From the NCBI GenBank assembly GCA_946803715.1, contig CAMPET010000163.1, positions 91,483 through 154,694 on the forward strand: 63,212 nt of DNA. The letters are read 5' to 3'. Of the stretch, positions 46,955 to 59,400 are shown piece after piece (position 1 is the stretch's first letter; every line of letters begins with the position of its first letter). The position numbers and the translations under genes are program-made. Under the pieces are notes generated by a model that saw nothing but the letters and a program-made list of their open reading frames with translations, made no database searches and was not told the origin of the DNA. Origin of the DNA: Beroe ovata (taxonomy: Eukaryota > Ctenophora > Nuda > Beroida > Beroidae).

Positions 46955-49054
46955 TCACATTGTGTATCATGGGGGTCTGGTTCTGGATAATGATCTAATT
47001 AAATGCCCCACAATTTCCCTACATAGTTGAAGTGATGTAATGAGGAATACGTCTGTTATTTGATATCACTTAACTCTGCCCCCAATTAAGTCATTCGTAT
47101 GCCTCCTCTACTAGTATTTTAAACTGCCCCCAAGTTTATGGTGTTCAATGAAACTAACTCTCATGATATTTCCATTGTTGGGCTGGACATTTTTTACTTC
47201 ATGTGCAAAGCGATCTAAGTGGAGCTACGGAACAATTTGTGTAAAATCTCACGAAATTGTGCTTCGTTTATCGCAGAATTTCAATGTGTAATATGATAAA
47301 CCCGTTTACAATCGTTCTTTAAAAACATACACCGTTATTTCAGAACATTAGTCAAGCGAAAAGTAGTGATCGGCTACAAGTCTCTGCTTTTCGAGCTCGA
47401 AAACGCTGACTTGACCGAACGCGCGGAAATAATTTTGTGATGGACTGCGCGCAACGTACGTTCACAGCGCGCAATTGTAGAATTGTGTGCCCATCTGGCT
47501 CCGTTTGGATTCGTTCGAAACTCGGGCGACTTACAAATTTGTACGCTAAATAGTGTTCGTAAATGCATTCTTCAGTACTTGATTGCTGATACATTAGCAT
47601 GAGTTCTCAAATCCTGACTGTATGATCTGTTCCTGTCGAACAGTTGTCAGTAATTATGCCATTAATGGGCATGATCGCGTCAAGTTTCGCAAGTATGATC
47701 AAGAAATGACATCGAATACACACCAATTTTGAGTCAAGGTTCATTCAAGGATTTATATAGAGTTCTTTGTTTACTTAACACGTACTTGTTAAATTCTATC
47801 ACGGCCACATACGTTTGTATACGTTGTGTGTATGTGTGTGTGTGTATGCATGTTAGTTAGATCATAGGGTATGCAGGATGTATATACTACGAATGTGTGT
47901 ACTATATTGGGAGAATTGTATGTATGTGTGTGTTTGTGGCATTTATTATGGAGATAGACTTTCAATCAAGTTTTGATCCAGTCTCTACATTTTCGATCAC
48001 ATTTTTGTTTACAATTACAGGTCAATGTTCCCTAATTACCGATGAAGAGTACACCGACCCCTACCGTGACCACCATACCTTAGTCAATTTACAATCGACC
48101 ACACCAAGCACTGTTCAATCAGAGTAAGCATCTTACGAGACTACAGATTTAATGGTTTCACCCACTTTTTGAAGTATTTGTTTCATTGTTTTCGCAATTC
48201 TTTATTCATTTGCAATGAATGACTGCAAGTCAATGGATAAACAATTAAAACATCTTCAGCAAAACTGGCTATGACATAGAGAATGGGTCTACTGATGGTC
48301 CACCGTCAAAGCAAAACTCAAAGACTGATCCTATCATCAGGTGGGTGTTTAACACCACTTTTAACACCACCCTCTCTTTGACACCACTTACCCTTGACAT
48401 CACTTTGCGCTTGACACCACTTTCTGCTTGCCATTAATCCCCCTTGACACTGCTCCCACTTGACACCACTTCTCCCTTGACACCGCTTTCAGCTTGACAC
48501 CACTTCTCTCTTGACACCACTTCTCCCTTGACACCACTTTCCGCTTGACACCACTTGGTATCACTTGCTATCACTTCATACAGGAATGAACCACGTAAGG
48601 AAGAACAGCAACTCTTAATCGGATTGATGCTGGGATTTGTCACTCTGTTAGCAGTTCTCATATTCCTTGCTTACTTCCTCTGGCAGAGACGGCAGATGAA
48701 TCAAGCGGTGCGTGTCAGAAGTCAAAATCTATATTGTGGTCAAATTTCTCAATGCTTTAGATGTTCGATTTTCTCCACATCTCACGCGAATAAATGATAG
48801 ATATCTCTTTGGACAAAAATTTGAGAAATCGCGATTAATCCCCATCTACATTCTTGTACAGACTCATGTCCCAGGCGAAGGAAAGACAACGCAAGTCCTC
48901 GGACGACCCAAGTCTAGACGAGGAGTTCCTGATGAAGACGTATAACCCATGTAAGCAGGATAAGTTCACTCACTTCACTCCCAACGCACTGGAAGCTATA
49001 GAAGAGGAATCTGAGAGTTTAGAACAATCAAGTTTAACCAGTTTCACTCTCTGA
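45645..49054 (+). CDS. Laminin-G domain transmembrane protein, C-terminal part
   Basis: Exons 45645-45759, 46286-46381, 48021-48123, 48260-48340, 48584-48707 and 48875-49054 join in phase to give 232 aa. The first two encode the end of a laminin G domain: SVKIGGSSLKLNNYGFAGC, then LSDISINGLDLL, with the second cysteine in GQCSL. A Ser/Thr/Asp-rich stalk leads to a membrane helix, LLIGLMLGFVTLLAVLIFLA. The basic juxtamembrane segment WQRRQMNQAAKERQRK is followed by an acidic tail ending SFTL, a possible class II PDZ ligand. Neurexin/CASPR-, Crumbs- and cadherin-type receptors end in this way, and none can be chosen. The 5' exons, including most of the LamG domain, are missing, perhaps lost at the join at 44552. 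Confidence 0.75.
46382..48020. other. Long laminin-G gene intron with microsatellites
   Basis: Contains (TG)n at about 46398-46424, (AC)n at about 46670-46686, (TC)n then (AC)n at about 46910-46955, and (TG)n near 47825-47846. It also holds a CGCG-rich patch at 47390-47530 resembling the island at 38620-39245 in composition. No nested gene is supported. Confidence 0.6.
48349..48570. repeat. TTGACACCACTT minisatellite in laminin-G gene intron
   Basis: About fourteen copies of cttgacaccactt(t/c) with short variable spacers fill most of the intron just before the transmembrane exon. The repeat ends within 25 bp of the acceptor at 48583. Confidence 0.9.
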
Positions 49055-50279
49055 TGAAGCCTGTGGTATGAACTACGTTTTAGATGTGTCGATAACTCAA
49101 ATTTGTCCAATTTTGTGCTATTTAAAAAGTCGCATACTGTTTTATTTTACTTGAACATACAAAAATCACTTTTTATCTCTAAATGAATGTATGTTTTTCG
49201 TTTCGTATCAAGGAATACGATATTTGTACGCCCGATAAAACCACCGAAGTCAAATTTTAAAGTTTTTTCGAGTAGCAAAAGAATGAAATAAAGGAACTGA
49301 CCGCTTTTATTTGCAGATTTATGTTTGCTTTGAACTCTGAACTCTATCAGAGATCACACGGCACTTTTTCTCATCGAAATTCCTTTAATCTTCCTTTATA
49401 CCAGAAAATAAATGTACCTTATAGTAATTGATGTTAGTATTTGTTGGTTATATATTGAATGGTTTTTGTTTTAAATTAAAATAACTTGATCAGCTTGTTT
49501 GCTTTTTGCTGTCAACCTTCTAGGTGGACATTTAACCAATTTTAATGCATCAGTCACGGTTAAATTCCGTTGGGAATTACTGGATTCATTCGCAAGCATG
49601 CATTTTCCCACGCATACGCGCTGCGCGCGCGTACAAACTTATCTTCGCGCGCTGAAAGATAGCCAATCTTTCCTTCGCGCAATCCTGTGAAACACAAAGT
49701 AACGATCTAAAATTGAGACTTGGATTTCAGCGATGAGTCTAATTTTCCAAACTGCCGCTCTAACTGCAGCTCTCAATGGTTCAACCTGGATCATTGTGCT
49801 GTAAACAAAGAAACAACCACTTTAAACGAGAACATAGCTATTCTGTAGTAAACATTGTGATTGATATAACGTAAATCTTACATGTCTGATACACAGTGTT
49901 TTTCTACCCTCGGAATTATAATCAGTCAAGTGTCAGGTGTATCGATATAAAAGTTAAAACAATATAAAACTGGGATAGGTCAATGATTGTCATCCCTCAT
50001 AATATTGACCCAAATGATAATGCTATTCTGAAACTGTAACCTTTGTAACGAGCACTTTGATAAACTGGGAAAATGTGATATTTACATCAACTACAAACTT
50101 GCTAAATGTGATGCTCTGATTTACACAATGATCGATAGAAAAATCTTCCACTGTCAATTTCTGAAAGGCATGGCCCCTGCATATAGTTCGCATATAGTTA
50201 GGAACTTTCAATCCATAAGTTCAAAACGTATAACAGCTCCACACTTTCTCCACTAACAACTTAATTCCTCTGCAATCAT
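49055..50279. other. Intergenic between convergent genes
   Basis: AT-rich, with a CGCG patch at about 49610-49680 (gcgctgcgcgcgcgtac). It holds the 3' ends of the laminin-G gene (+) and the FERM gene (-). No coding exon is seen. Confidence 0.5.
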
Positions 50280-53200
50280 CTACAGTTCAGTTGTCATGAG
50301 GAAATTCGCCTGCCTCGCCGCTGAGGAAGTAATGAAGGCGGGTTGTGACGCCGCTATGCGTACATCGGGCGTACTCTTTGTTCCATTTCTCGGTCTCTGA
50401 TTGGCTGCCTGGTGTGGCACGTGACTACTGCCCCGCCAATGAGAGTTGTCATGGTTACGGGGATTTGATTGGAGGATATTGTCTGTGAAGTATGATTTGA
50501 TTCCCTCGTCTCGGTACACTTTTCCCTCGTTATAACCCTGATTATGACGAGGTAGCGCACCAGTGCTCTTGTATTCCGCCCCGTAGTTACCATTGTAATT
50601 ACCATTGTAATTACCAAGGTAATTACCATAGTTACCGTTGTTATAGTCTCTGTTGCTATACTGCTGGATATAGTCGAGGTCTAGGATATCCTTAGCACCG
50701 AATGATTGGGATCGCTTAGCAAGCGGCACGTTTTCACTCCAGTTGTCATAGTAACCGTTGTCAGGTCGTGTGTTGTCAGGCCGTGTGCGTGGCAGAGAAT
50801 GCGAGTTGTTACCTCTCCTCTCGTAGTCAATGTTCCGTCGTTGCTCGTAGTCTGTTTGATAACGGTTTGGAACTTCATTTCTCGCGCCACGCGAATAATC
50901 CGGAGCTAGTCTCTCCCGTGATCTGTGCTGCTGGTGAGCGAGGCTCCGATCACGTGACATGTCACGTGTCAAGTCCATTCTGTCACGCGTCGTGTCACGT
51001 TGCTCTGACCGGTCACGTGGTCTTGACGTGCGATGTGGAGTGTTGGGCTGAGAGCCATTGCGTGCCATTCCATCCACGTGCGTCATATCACGTGCACGTG
51101 GTGTTCTGTCACGTGACTGATCACGTGGCGCCATTTCCGAGTTGTAAGGAGTGGAGCGGGTAGGGGTCTCGGACTTGGCAACTTTCTGAAAAAATACCGA
51201 GCTAAAACCACTCACACACGAGTAATACATAGACAATAAACAATGGGGTATTCATTCATTACATACATAATGAGACTCGTAGCAGCAGAGTAACCATGGG
51301 AACCATATCTCACCATGGTAACACGTCAAACCTGGCTAACAGAGCGAGGGAGTGTTCCACCCCTATCGGGAGGGGGCAGACTCTTGTAAAAACCATGGTG
51401 TTCCAGGCAGACTTTCCAGAGGAGTTTACAGTGTTTAGTTTTATCGAGCAGGAAGCAATGTTCCTGTTCACTACCGCCTAGGGTAATGTGGTGTCAACAG
51501 TAGCTGAGTAGTTGTTATCAGGTAGCAATGTTACTTGCCATCTCTCCCTGGCAACATGTTACTGTTAACAAGATAGCGTGGTGTCAGCAGCTGTTACCTG
51601 GTTGTTTTGGAGCAACCTTCACATAGAACTTCTTCTGGTGGAAACGTAGTTTCGTGATATAGTGCCAGTCGAATACTTCCCTTACGTTACTGCCTTGTAG
51701 AACTTGTATACCGGGTGGTGAAATTCCTGAAGAGTGGTGTCAAGAGAACAAGTGGTGTCAAGAGAACAAGTGGTGTCAAGAGATCAAGTGGTGTCAAGAG
51801 AGAAATGGTGTCGAGTAAAAGTGGTGTCAAGAGAGAAATGATGTCAGAGGAAAGTTGTGTCATAGGAAAGTGGTGTCAAGGAATGCAAGCTCTCCCTCAA
51901 ACCGGGAGATGATTCGTGACTGTGACACAAGCTTTGTACAAACACACATGTATACTTGATAAGAAGTCATAGCTCCATGACAGGTCATACCTCCATTACA
52001 AGTCATAACTCATAGCCTAACATTGTTGTGACCGCACCGTTTTCAATGAGAGAGAGAGTGTGTGTGTGTGTGTGCGTGTGTGTGTGCGTGTGTGAGTCAA
52101 CTCATGTGGTGTGACTGAATTCAAACCGATTTGAGTGCATCTTGTTGGCTCATGTGACACAGACGAATCAGGTTACATGAAATCCCGCTTTGCAAAGGGA
52201 AGGGATAGGAAACTCTCCACACAGATTTATAATCCAATATACGAAATCTTATCACACTTAATTTAAGCATTGTATTGGTTATAACATAGTGGGAATTAGT
52301 GAAACTGAAGACGGTATCAAAGTTTAAAAGGCGTATATTTCAATGTTTGATACATACATGTGTGGTTATTGAATCAGTTTGATGATTTGATTCCTAATAA
52401 CAAGTTAGAGACGCTATGCGACACCTCTAATTCACTAATGCCTCAGTGCCACATGCCGGTGTCCATCAATGTCTGTGCAAGGAGCACATGAACAGAGACA
52501 GAAACACAGACTTGTCAATTTGAGTGAGCATTTGAGGATAGCTCCCAAACGGATTGACCTTAGCTGCAAATCTGTTAAATTCTCACCCTCTGCCCCGAGA
52601 GTAGAGGATGGAATGTGTCTCACCGGAGAATTGAGGAGACACTTTGCCTTACCTAGTTTTAGTGCCACTCCATGGACATCCCTCACGGATCGGGCATCAA
52701 CCCCGTACCCCGTCAACCACTTGGCCTTGTCCAGGTACTTAATCTCGACCTCCTCGGGGGTTAGGCCCGAGTGTAGAGCGTGGAGCTCGGCTATTTCCTT
52801 CTCTAAGTCCTGGAGGGGGGAGGAGAGGGTTACGGATAGACAAACAGACAAACAAACTGACAAACAGACTGAGGAACATACAGATGAGCGAACATTCATA
52901 CGGACATATCAACAAACACACAACAAGGCAAACAATCTGAAGATCGGACGTCAATGCGTTGTGACTTGAGCAAGGAGGGCATTCTTGCTGTCGTTAAAAT
53001 TCTTCTATAACTATCATAAGAGCATAAGAGTTCAATCCTCTTGCCAACAGCCTTAGTAATTAGTGATAAGAACCTAAAGTGGACTAATCATTTGAGTCAA
53101 GTGATTATGCAAATAATTACCTGTTAATGGCATTTTATATTCTCAGTTTGATATGGATTGCACACACAACACACACAGACACACTCATATCAATAGGTAG

Positions 53201-54975
53201 ATAATATGCAGGAATTGAGCAAATTCAATTTGCCAAGAGTAAGCTCAGGAGAGAGGGGGGATCTGGCAATGAGTGTTGCCATGGTTACTAAATTGGGAGT
53301 GTTTTGTTTGTGTGTGTGGGGGGAGATGGGGGCGATTGATGGTATTTACACTCTGGAATGAGGAAACTTGGGACCATCTTTTTGTATTGTAGAATGTTGT
53401 TATTGACGTTATATGCAAATGCGAAAGGCAACGCCCATTCCTTTCATAAGAATTCTATCAACGTCAGAGTTACACTTTACAATTTATTTCTTTTTATCAT
53501 AGATCTTTCATTCCTGAGAATTGAAAGATTCTTTCATGTCTCAGAACAGAATCAGAAAGGAGATAGCCAATGAAATCATCGGATAATTGTCACATGGCAA
53601 AATCAATCCAATAAAAGATATTCGGAAGCATGAAAGAGTGGGCTTGCTTGACATTGGGTAATTACTTTGACCAGTATCTCAAATGTATATTGGTGTTGCG
53701 TAAGGGGTCAGAAAAATAAGGGGATAGGTATTCTAGTAGATGATGTCATATCTGTGATGCCATGCCTCAATAAGATGGCTCAGAGTTTATGTATCTCGTG
53801 TATCAACTTTATCCATTCATGGAAACGATAATAACAGTTGTTGTATCATTGTTCCGATGCATTCCAAATGTTTAAAACAGTGCATGGTATGTTTTCTCTC
53901 TATGTAGCAAATCTAATTTGTGGAAAACGGTGCTGTAAGGCGGGGCATTTTCATTCATCACGATGAAATTCTATAGCTATATGTATTGATACTATTCACC
54001 ATGTGAGAATAATATGGAACACATTTTATCACGTGACGTCATGGTCGGTTAAACCAAAAACAGGCTACTTACAGCAGGCTGGTTTGGAATGAACTTGAAC
54101 TCCCTCAAGTATCTCGCTTTGTGGATCATCGGATCGAAATCCCCCAGCTCTGATTGTATGACATAGGAAGCTAGGAGGGCTAGAGTCCTGAAATTGATAG
54201 CCATAATGTCGAAGATTTGATGTTCAATACAAAACAAATTTGATGTTATATAGGCTATTTAACAGGTGTTTGGTAGTACATTATCATCATAAAAAGTCAT
54301 GGGCAAAGTCTATTATGTGGTATATCAAATATCACTACTTCAAAAGAGTGTTTAAAGTAACATGTATATTAAGTGAGGTGGCATTCCCAAATCTCAATAG
54401 CGTGCCATAAAATGGCACCAATCTTTAGTTTCAACTGGAATTCTGTGTTTACCTGAAAGTACATGAGAGTCTCTGCTGGTATATGTCCTTCTTAATCTGT
54501 AGTACAAACTGATATCTTGTGATTTCCTCCAGAAGCATCACTCCAGGTTCAGCAACATAGTACTTGACTCTGAATTGGAACTTGTATGGTGGATCGCTCT
54601 TCATCTGACTTTTAATCTGAAATGATTATTTCTTTGAAGAAATTGAATCCCAATCAATAAAACAGAGGCAGAAGTTGCACCCTTACAAATTAGTATACAA
54701 ATGCATGAGACACCATAGCATATATGCTTTAGATCTGTGTACATGCTGACCTTTTTATCATGGTCAAGCCATAAGGGATAACTTTGGTTATCCAAATAGA
54801 GCAATCCAAAATATTTGCTCTCATTTGTCAGCTCAAGAGATCTTACAACACTCTGAAATAGGACTGAACCCTTGGAGTCTTTTGGAACATCATAGGTAGC
54901 AACTGCATCATCAAGGAAGGTCACATTGCAGCTGAATGCTTTTTTAGAGTTGACAAAACCTCCACTACTGGGCAT
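50280..54975 (-). CDS. FERM-domain protein of the band 4.1 superfamily
   Basis: Membrane-cytoskeleton adaptor. Minus-strand exons 54975-54751, 54616-54453, 54187-54073, 52809-52653, 51726-51598, 51477-51332 and 51185-50280 give 613 aa in consistent phase. F1 is marked by FQSVVRSLELTNESKYFGLLY and the nearby PLWLDHDKK. F2 has FRVKYYVAEPG, LLEEITRYQFVLQIKKDIY, SYVIQSELGDFDP and REFKFIPNQ. The F2-F3 link is EEVEIKYLDKAKWLTGYGVD. F3 has VFDWHYITKLRFHQKKFYVK and ends CKLLWKVCLEHHGFY. The C-terminal 300 residues are disordered, rich in Arg/Asn/Asp/Ser, with YGNYLGNYNGNYNGNYG repeats. EPB41L4/EPB41L5-like relatives are nearest by memory; a FERM-adjacent domain was not clearly seen. Confidence 0.85.
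51715..51880. repeat. GTGGTGTCAAGAGA tandem repeat in FERM gene intron
   Basis: About ten copies of gtggtgtcaagagaacaa and shorter variants begin at the acceptor of exon 5 (minus sense). This is the reverse complement of the TTGACACCAC motif seen in other introns of the window. Confidence 0.9.
52820..54072. other. Large FERM gene intron 3
   Basis: Contains a gacaaacagacaaacaaac-type simple repeat at about 52840-52930, an acacacac run near 53163-53184 and an X-box-like GTTGCCATGGTTAC at 53275-53288. No nested coding sequence is supported. Confidence 0.5.
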
Positions 54976-56435
54976 CAACTATATGGCATCGAACTGTATC
55001 CTGAGATATGCTGCTTAGAATTCACAAAAAAGTTGTAGTAGCTATACAGAGATGTCTAAAAGGTAGTATCTCAAGAAGCAGTTCATGGAGGAGTTTATTG
55101 AGGCAAAAGAAAGTGGCTTTGATTTATCATGCTTTATCAGGCGCAAATTCAATATATAAGTTCAGGTTTCAGTACTATACAAGCAAGGAATCCTAAGAAA
55201 AGCATGATTTATATAACTTCCAAATTGACAATGCAACTCAGCCCCTTTAGATTAAAGATAAGCATCTCAAAACCATGTAGAATTGTTCATTGAGAGGTGT
55301 AATAGAACACCACTCAACAGATAAGTAAGTGAAATATTACGATGGCACATCAACAGCCTTTACAATATACATCATACAATTCAGTGAACAATAAGCTGGG
55401 GCTTCCAGGCCAACTCATTGTACTCAAAATAATCCTCAGACATGCATGTGACCACGTTGTGTGCCTCTTATTTCACTCTGATCTGAAATGTCGTTAAAAC
55501 CACAAAGCCGCTCAGTGCGCGTTGATCGCAGCGCGGGGATCGATGCAGACAAGCGGTATTTCGGTAATTTCATGATGCTAGTTATTTACAGAATTGAAAG
55601 TGAAAAAAATATTATCAATTTCATAATGCGAGAGCCGAGCCGCGCGGTTTTGAACAGAGCGGAGCCCACGCGGCACGCGCGTATGGGAGTGTTTGATTTT
55701 TGCTGTCCTATGCATGGACATTGAACTCACATAATATATCCAAAATAATATGCGAAAAAATGAAACTTACATCGAAGAGCGCGCGGCTCAAAATGACTTG
55801 CAGGAAGGCGCGAAAAAAAATTCTATATACAAACGATGTCAACGACATCACCAAAATTGAACGCGCACAGTATCATTGTCTTTCATACTATATACACTAG
55901 ACGATGATACTGTGCGCGCTCAATTTGGGTGAATGGGTGATGTCGTTGACATCGTTTGTATATAGAATTTTTTTTCGCGCCTTCCTGCAAGTCATTTTGA
56001 GCCGCGCACCGCGGAAAAAATTGATTGTGGAGGCAATTTCAATTTTCGCGTATGCAAACTAGATTTAAATGCTTAAAAGTATGGATATATAGTGTTAGCT
56101 GTGCAATTCAAATGCCAGCGTCCGCCGAGCCGCGCGGGTGTAAATTCTCAAATCCGCTAATATGGACATCATATATATTTTTTTGGTTTGCTTCATTCTC
56201 CAGACTTGTGCAGTTATTGCTAGTTTCATCTTTGACAGTTTAAACTTTATTTGTCAGTACCTAATAAGCCTCTGTCATGGTCATGTTTTTACTAGATAAA
56301 TGATTTTTATAACTCCTTTCTTTTGTTATATGATCATATGTATCAGAAGTACTTCTAATGAAATTAAGATTTGATGAAGGAATTTAACTATAATCATTGC
56401 AAGCCATTCTTTCAAAGGTTTTGATTATGGCATGA
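54976..56435. other. Divergent intergenic region, FERM and Ig receptor
   Basis: A 1.46-kb spacer between two divergently transcribed genes. It holds CGCG-rich stretches from 55505 to 55690 and the long hairpin at 55781-56007. Short open frames around the CGCG-rich stretches look incidental. Confidence 0.5.
55781..56007. repeat. Long near-perfect inverted repeat (hairpin)
   Basis: The left arm (55781-55876) runs gcgcggctcaaaatgac.. to ..gcgcacagtatcat. The right arm (55904-56007) is its reverse complement apart from a small insertion (gggtgaat region) and a few mismatches. The loop is about 27 nt. The arms share gcgcgaaaaaaaattctata and a catcgtttg core. Such young inverted repeats arise as foldback MITEs or by local inverted duplication. 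No target duplication is obvious. The structure lies between two divergent promoters. Confidence 0.85.
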
Positions 56436-59400
56436 ATGTCTCTATTGTGGATTCTTGTCTGCTTCCATTTTACCCAATCTACTCTGTTAAAATGTGACTA
56501 CATCATTGCCGATGTTTGCTCTTCTGATAGTGAGTGCAGGTCAGTCAGTAAAGTATCTCTTCTATCTCTAATTTGATGTGATCCACTTTGCAGAGCATAA
56601 TCTTTATATGTTCCAGTGTTTCATGTGAAGAGCAATGTGGCTTGTTCACCAGAAATGGAGTTACATCATTTTGCGGACTGCTGCAAAGTTTTGGTTATGA
56701 TACATCAAGACTTATTGTATCTTCTATGCAGTACAATCTATTGATTCAGGCATCAGAGAGGTTAGATAGCAAGTGCTTCTCTTGAGAACACTGAGTCCAA
56801 ATGTTTCAATTACATGATAATGCTTTACATTGTTTATTTCAGTAATGAAAGTGACACAGATAGGGGCAAGAAAAAGGCAGATGATGCTGCTCAGCAGAAA
56901 TACCCTTTCATCAGATTCAATTTTTTAATCCAACCTTCCTCAACAATTGTAAGATTTCACAGATGCTGAAATGTTGCTTTAGTGACTGATCAGTGGGTTG
57001 AAATTCCTTGATGCATTTTGTTACCACCCTCAGGTAAAACTAGGAGCAAAAGTTGTGTTTCAATGCAGTGCTGAAGGGAACAGTTCATTGGCTTATAAAT
57101 GGTTGAAGAAAGGAAGAAATATACCTATTCCAATTGAAATTGATGGTGAGCATATAATGCTTATATTTGATAAGACACCATAAGTTGCAAGTAGGTGATT
57201 GCTAGGCAATCAGTGATAAGCCTGCTACACAATATATGACTATGGTTATCAAAGATCCATATACCTGTTTATTAAGAGAGTCATGTTACTATGGCAACAA
57301 CATGTGACTCCAGTATACTGCCTCTAGCATGATACAATACATCATACATTCCATGAATATTGATGCTAACATGATACTCATTGTTAGGTGAAGCTGACCC
57401 AACCTATACAATTGCAAGTGCGGACAGTTCTGACATGGGTTACTACATATGTCAGGTTACAGAAACTGTATCGGGTGATGTGTATTGGAGTGAACCTGCT
57501 AGACTTGAAGTTCTGTGTAAGTTGAATCATTGTAATCAGCTGGTTTAGCACACATGATTATCTTGTTGATTCGTATGTATCTGCATGTTTCAAAAGATCA
57601 AGTGAAGAGCATATTATATTGGTGATGATAATATGAACTCTATGTGTTGTGTAATTTAATCCCTTGATTAATATCCCACCCCTTCTCTCTCTCCCTCTCT
57701 CTAGCAAGCTCCCTGCCCCTCACCACCTGTTTCATACGACATACAGTGTACAGTAACATATAGGAACATGAAGTGTAAAATGTACACTGTACAGCATCAA
57801 TCGTGACCACTGCACAAGGCTGATTGGTCACCACTATATGAAAATGATGTCATAAGTGAGAGCATTGATAAAAATAGCTTATTTGTCGGTATCTATGTGT
57901 AGTTTTGTTCAAGGTTTCACAAAATGATAACGTAATAATTGAAGAGATACCGAAATTCACCAGGAGTCCAGGAGTAGTGAGTAACAAAGTTCCAGGAGTA
58001 ATATGATACATGACGTGAGATGATAATATACGGTGTATACATCCTGAATATGCCTAATAATGTAGTCATGAAGAGGTGTGTGAATTTTAACACAGTGTTT
58101 TTGGAGAGAGAGACTAGTCGACAGCTCAGTGAGAGTTGCCAGCAACATCTGACAGCAACATCAAGTAGTTCTATGTATTCCCACAGGATTAGAAAGCTGT
58201 CAACACTGCCCTGTTGATAATCTTGACATATCCTTGACATCTAACTTTGTCTATATTCATTGTTGACCCAAGAGCTGGTGGATATGAACAATAGAGTTGT
58301 GCGATTGATATTTCTTTCAAAAAGCGATTGGTATAAACGTGTTTGGTCCAGGTGGCTTGAATTCAACTAATTGCTTGCTCTTCATGAATTGTAGTCTGTG
58401 TTATTTCACTCTAAGTCGGCCGCAATATTCGGTGAAAGATAGACAATTAGGACTGATTGAAAGTTATAAATATCGTCTACTCTACATGGCACAAGTCTAC
58501 ACGAAACAGTTTCTTTACACTATTTAATCTATACAATCTATACAATGTATGCATTGGTTCACAATGTATTGTAGGAGTGGCTGTTCTCGAGCATTCAAAT
58601 CGAACTTTAAGTCGATGTATCGAATGTATACTATTCACTGTGTTCATGTACTGTGCAATAAGTGTTAGGGAGTAGTCATGAGCTACTGAGTACATAGTTA
58701 CTATTGGTACTTTGTGTATGCTGACTCAGGATAAGTGATCTACAGTGTTCTCTACTTCTCTGATGCTCGGTTTATAAAACGTCACAAACGGAAAATCTCT
58801 GGTCTATAGTCAGTTCCTTCAAGTTTGAACAATTACCAAGATGCTTTACTTTATCAGGACAATTTACTTCACTCTAAATTCAATCTCATCGCAGATTTAG
58901 ACGCGGTGGAACCAGTCACGCCCACGTATCGCACAATTGAAAGTGGCAGGAGTAAGGAGTCCATCACATGTCAGCTACCAGATAGCTACCCGGCCGCCAA
59001 TGCAACGTATGTTAATTCACTTTTCTTTGCTTTATGTTCATGTCAAGAGCGTGCTCGAAAAAATGATGTTTTCGCTTCTGGATGATCAGAAGCATATGAT
59101 AAGAACTTGTGAGGTCATGTACTCAAAAGCAGAATTCTCTGCACAAATATTGGATTTTAACAAAAACAGTAGTTAAATCATCAGTCAGGGTTATTTGACT
59201 GGGAGTAGGTAGGAAAATCTGGGGTTTGATTCAAGAAAAATCGCAATACAATGGATGTTTTGTTTTTGCACCGATTGTGACAAATATGCATATTTGTGGG
59301 GCAACTGGAATGTACGTGCGTTCAAAGATGGAAATTCAGGAGGACGCGAAAATTTTCGTTGCGGACAGTAAGCGCGCCACGCGTTTCGTGAAAACGCGAG

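Noticed and set aside
47352..47600. 82-codon minus-strand ORF in the laminin-G gene intron
   Set aside because: It coincides with a CGCG-rich patch; no splice context, signal or family similarity.
50681..51163. Open frames on both strands inside the last FERM exon
   Set aside because: Shadows of the long, Arg/Asn-rich exon, whose own frame joins in phase with the upstream exons.
52435..52954. ORFs overlapping FERM exon 4
   Set aside because: Only 52653-52809 on the minus strand is exon; the rest is intron and a caaacagaca simple repeat.
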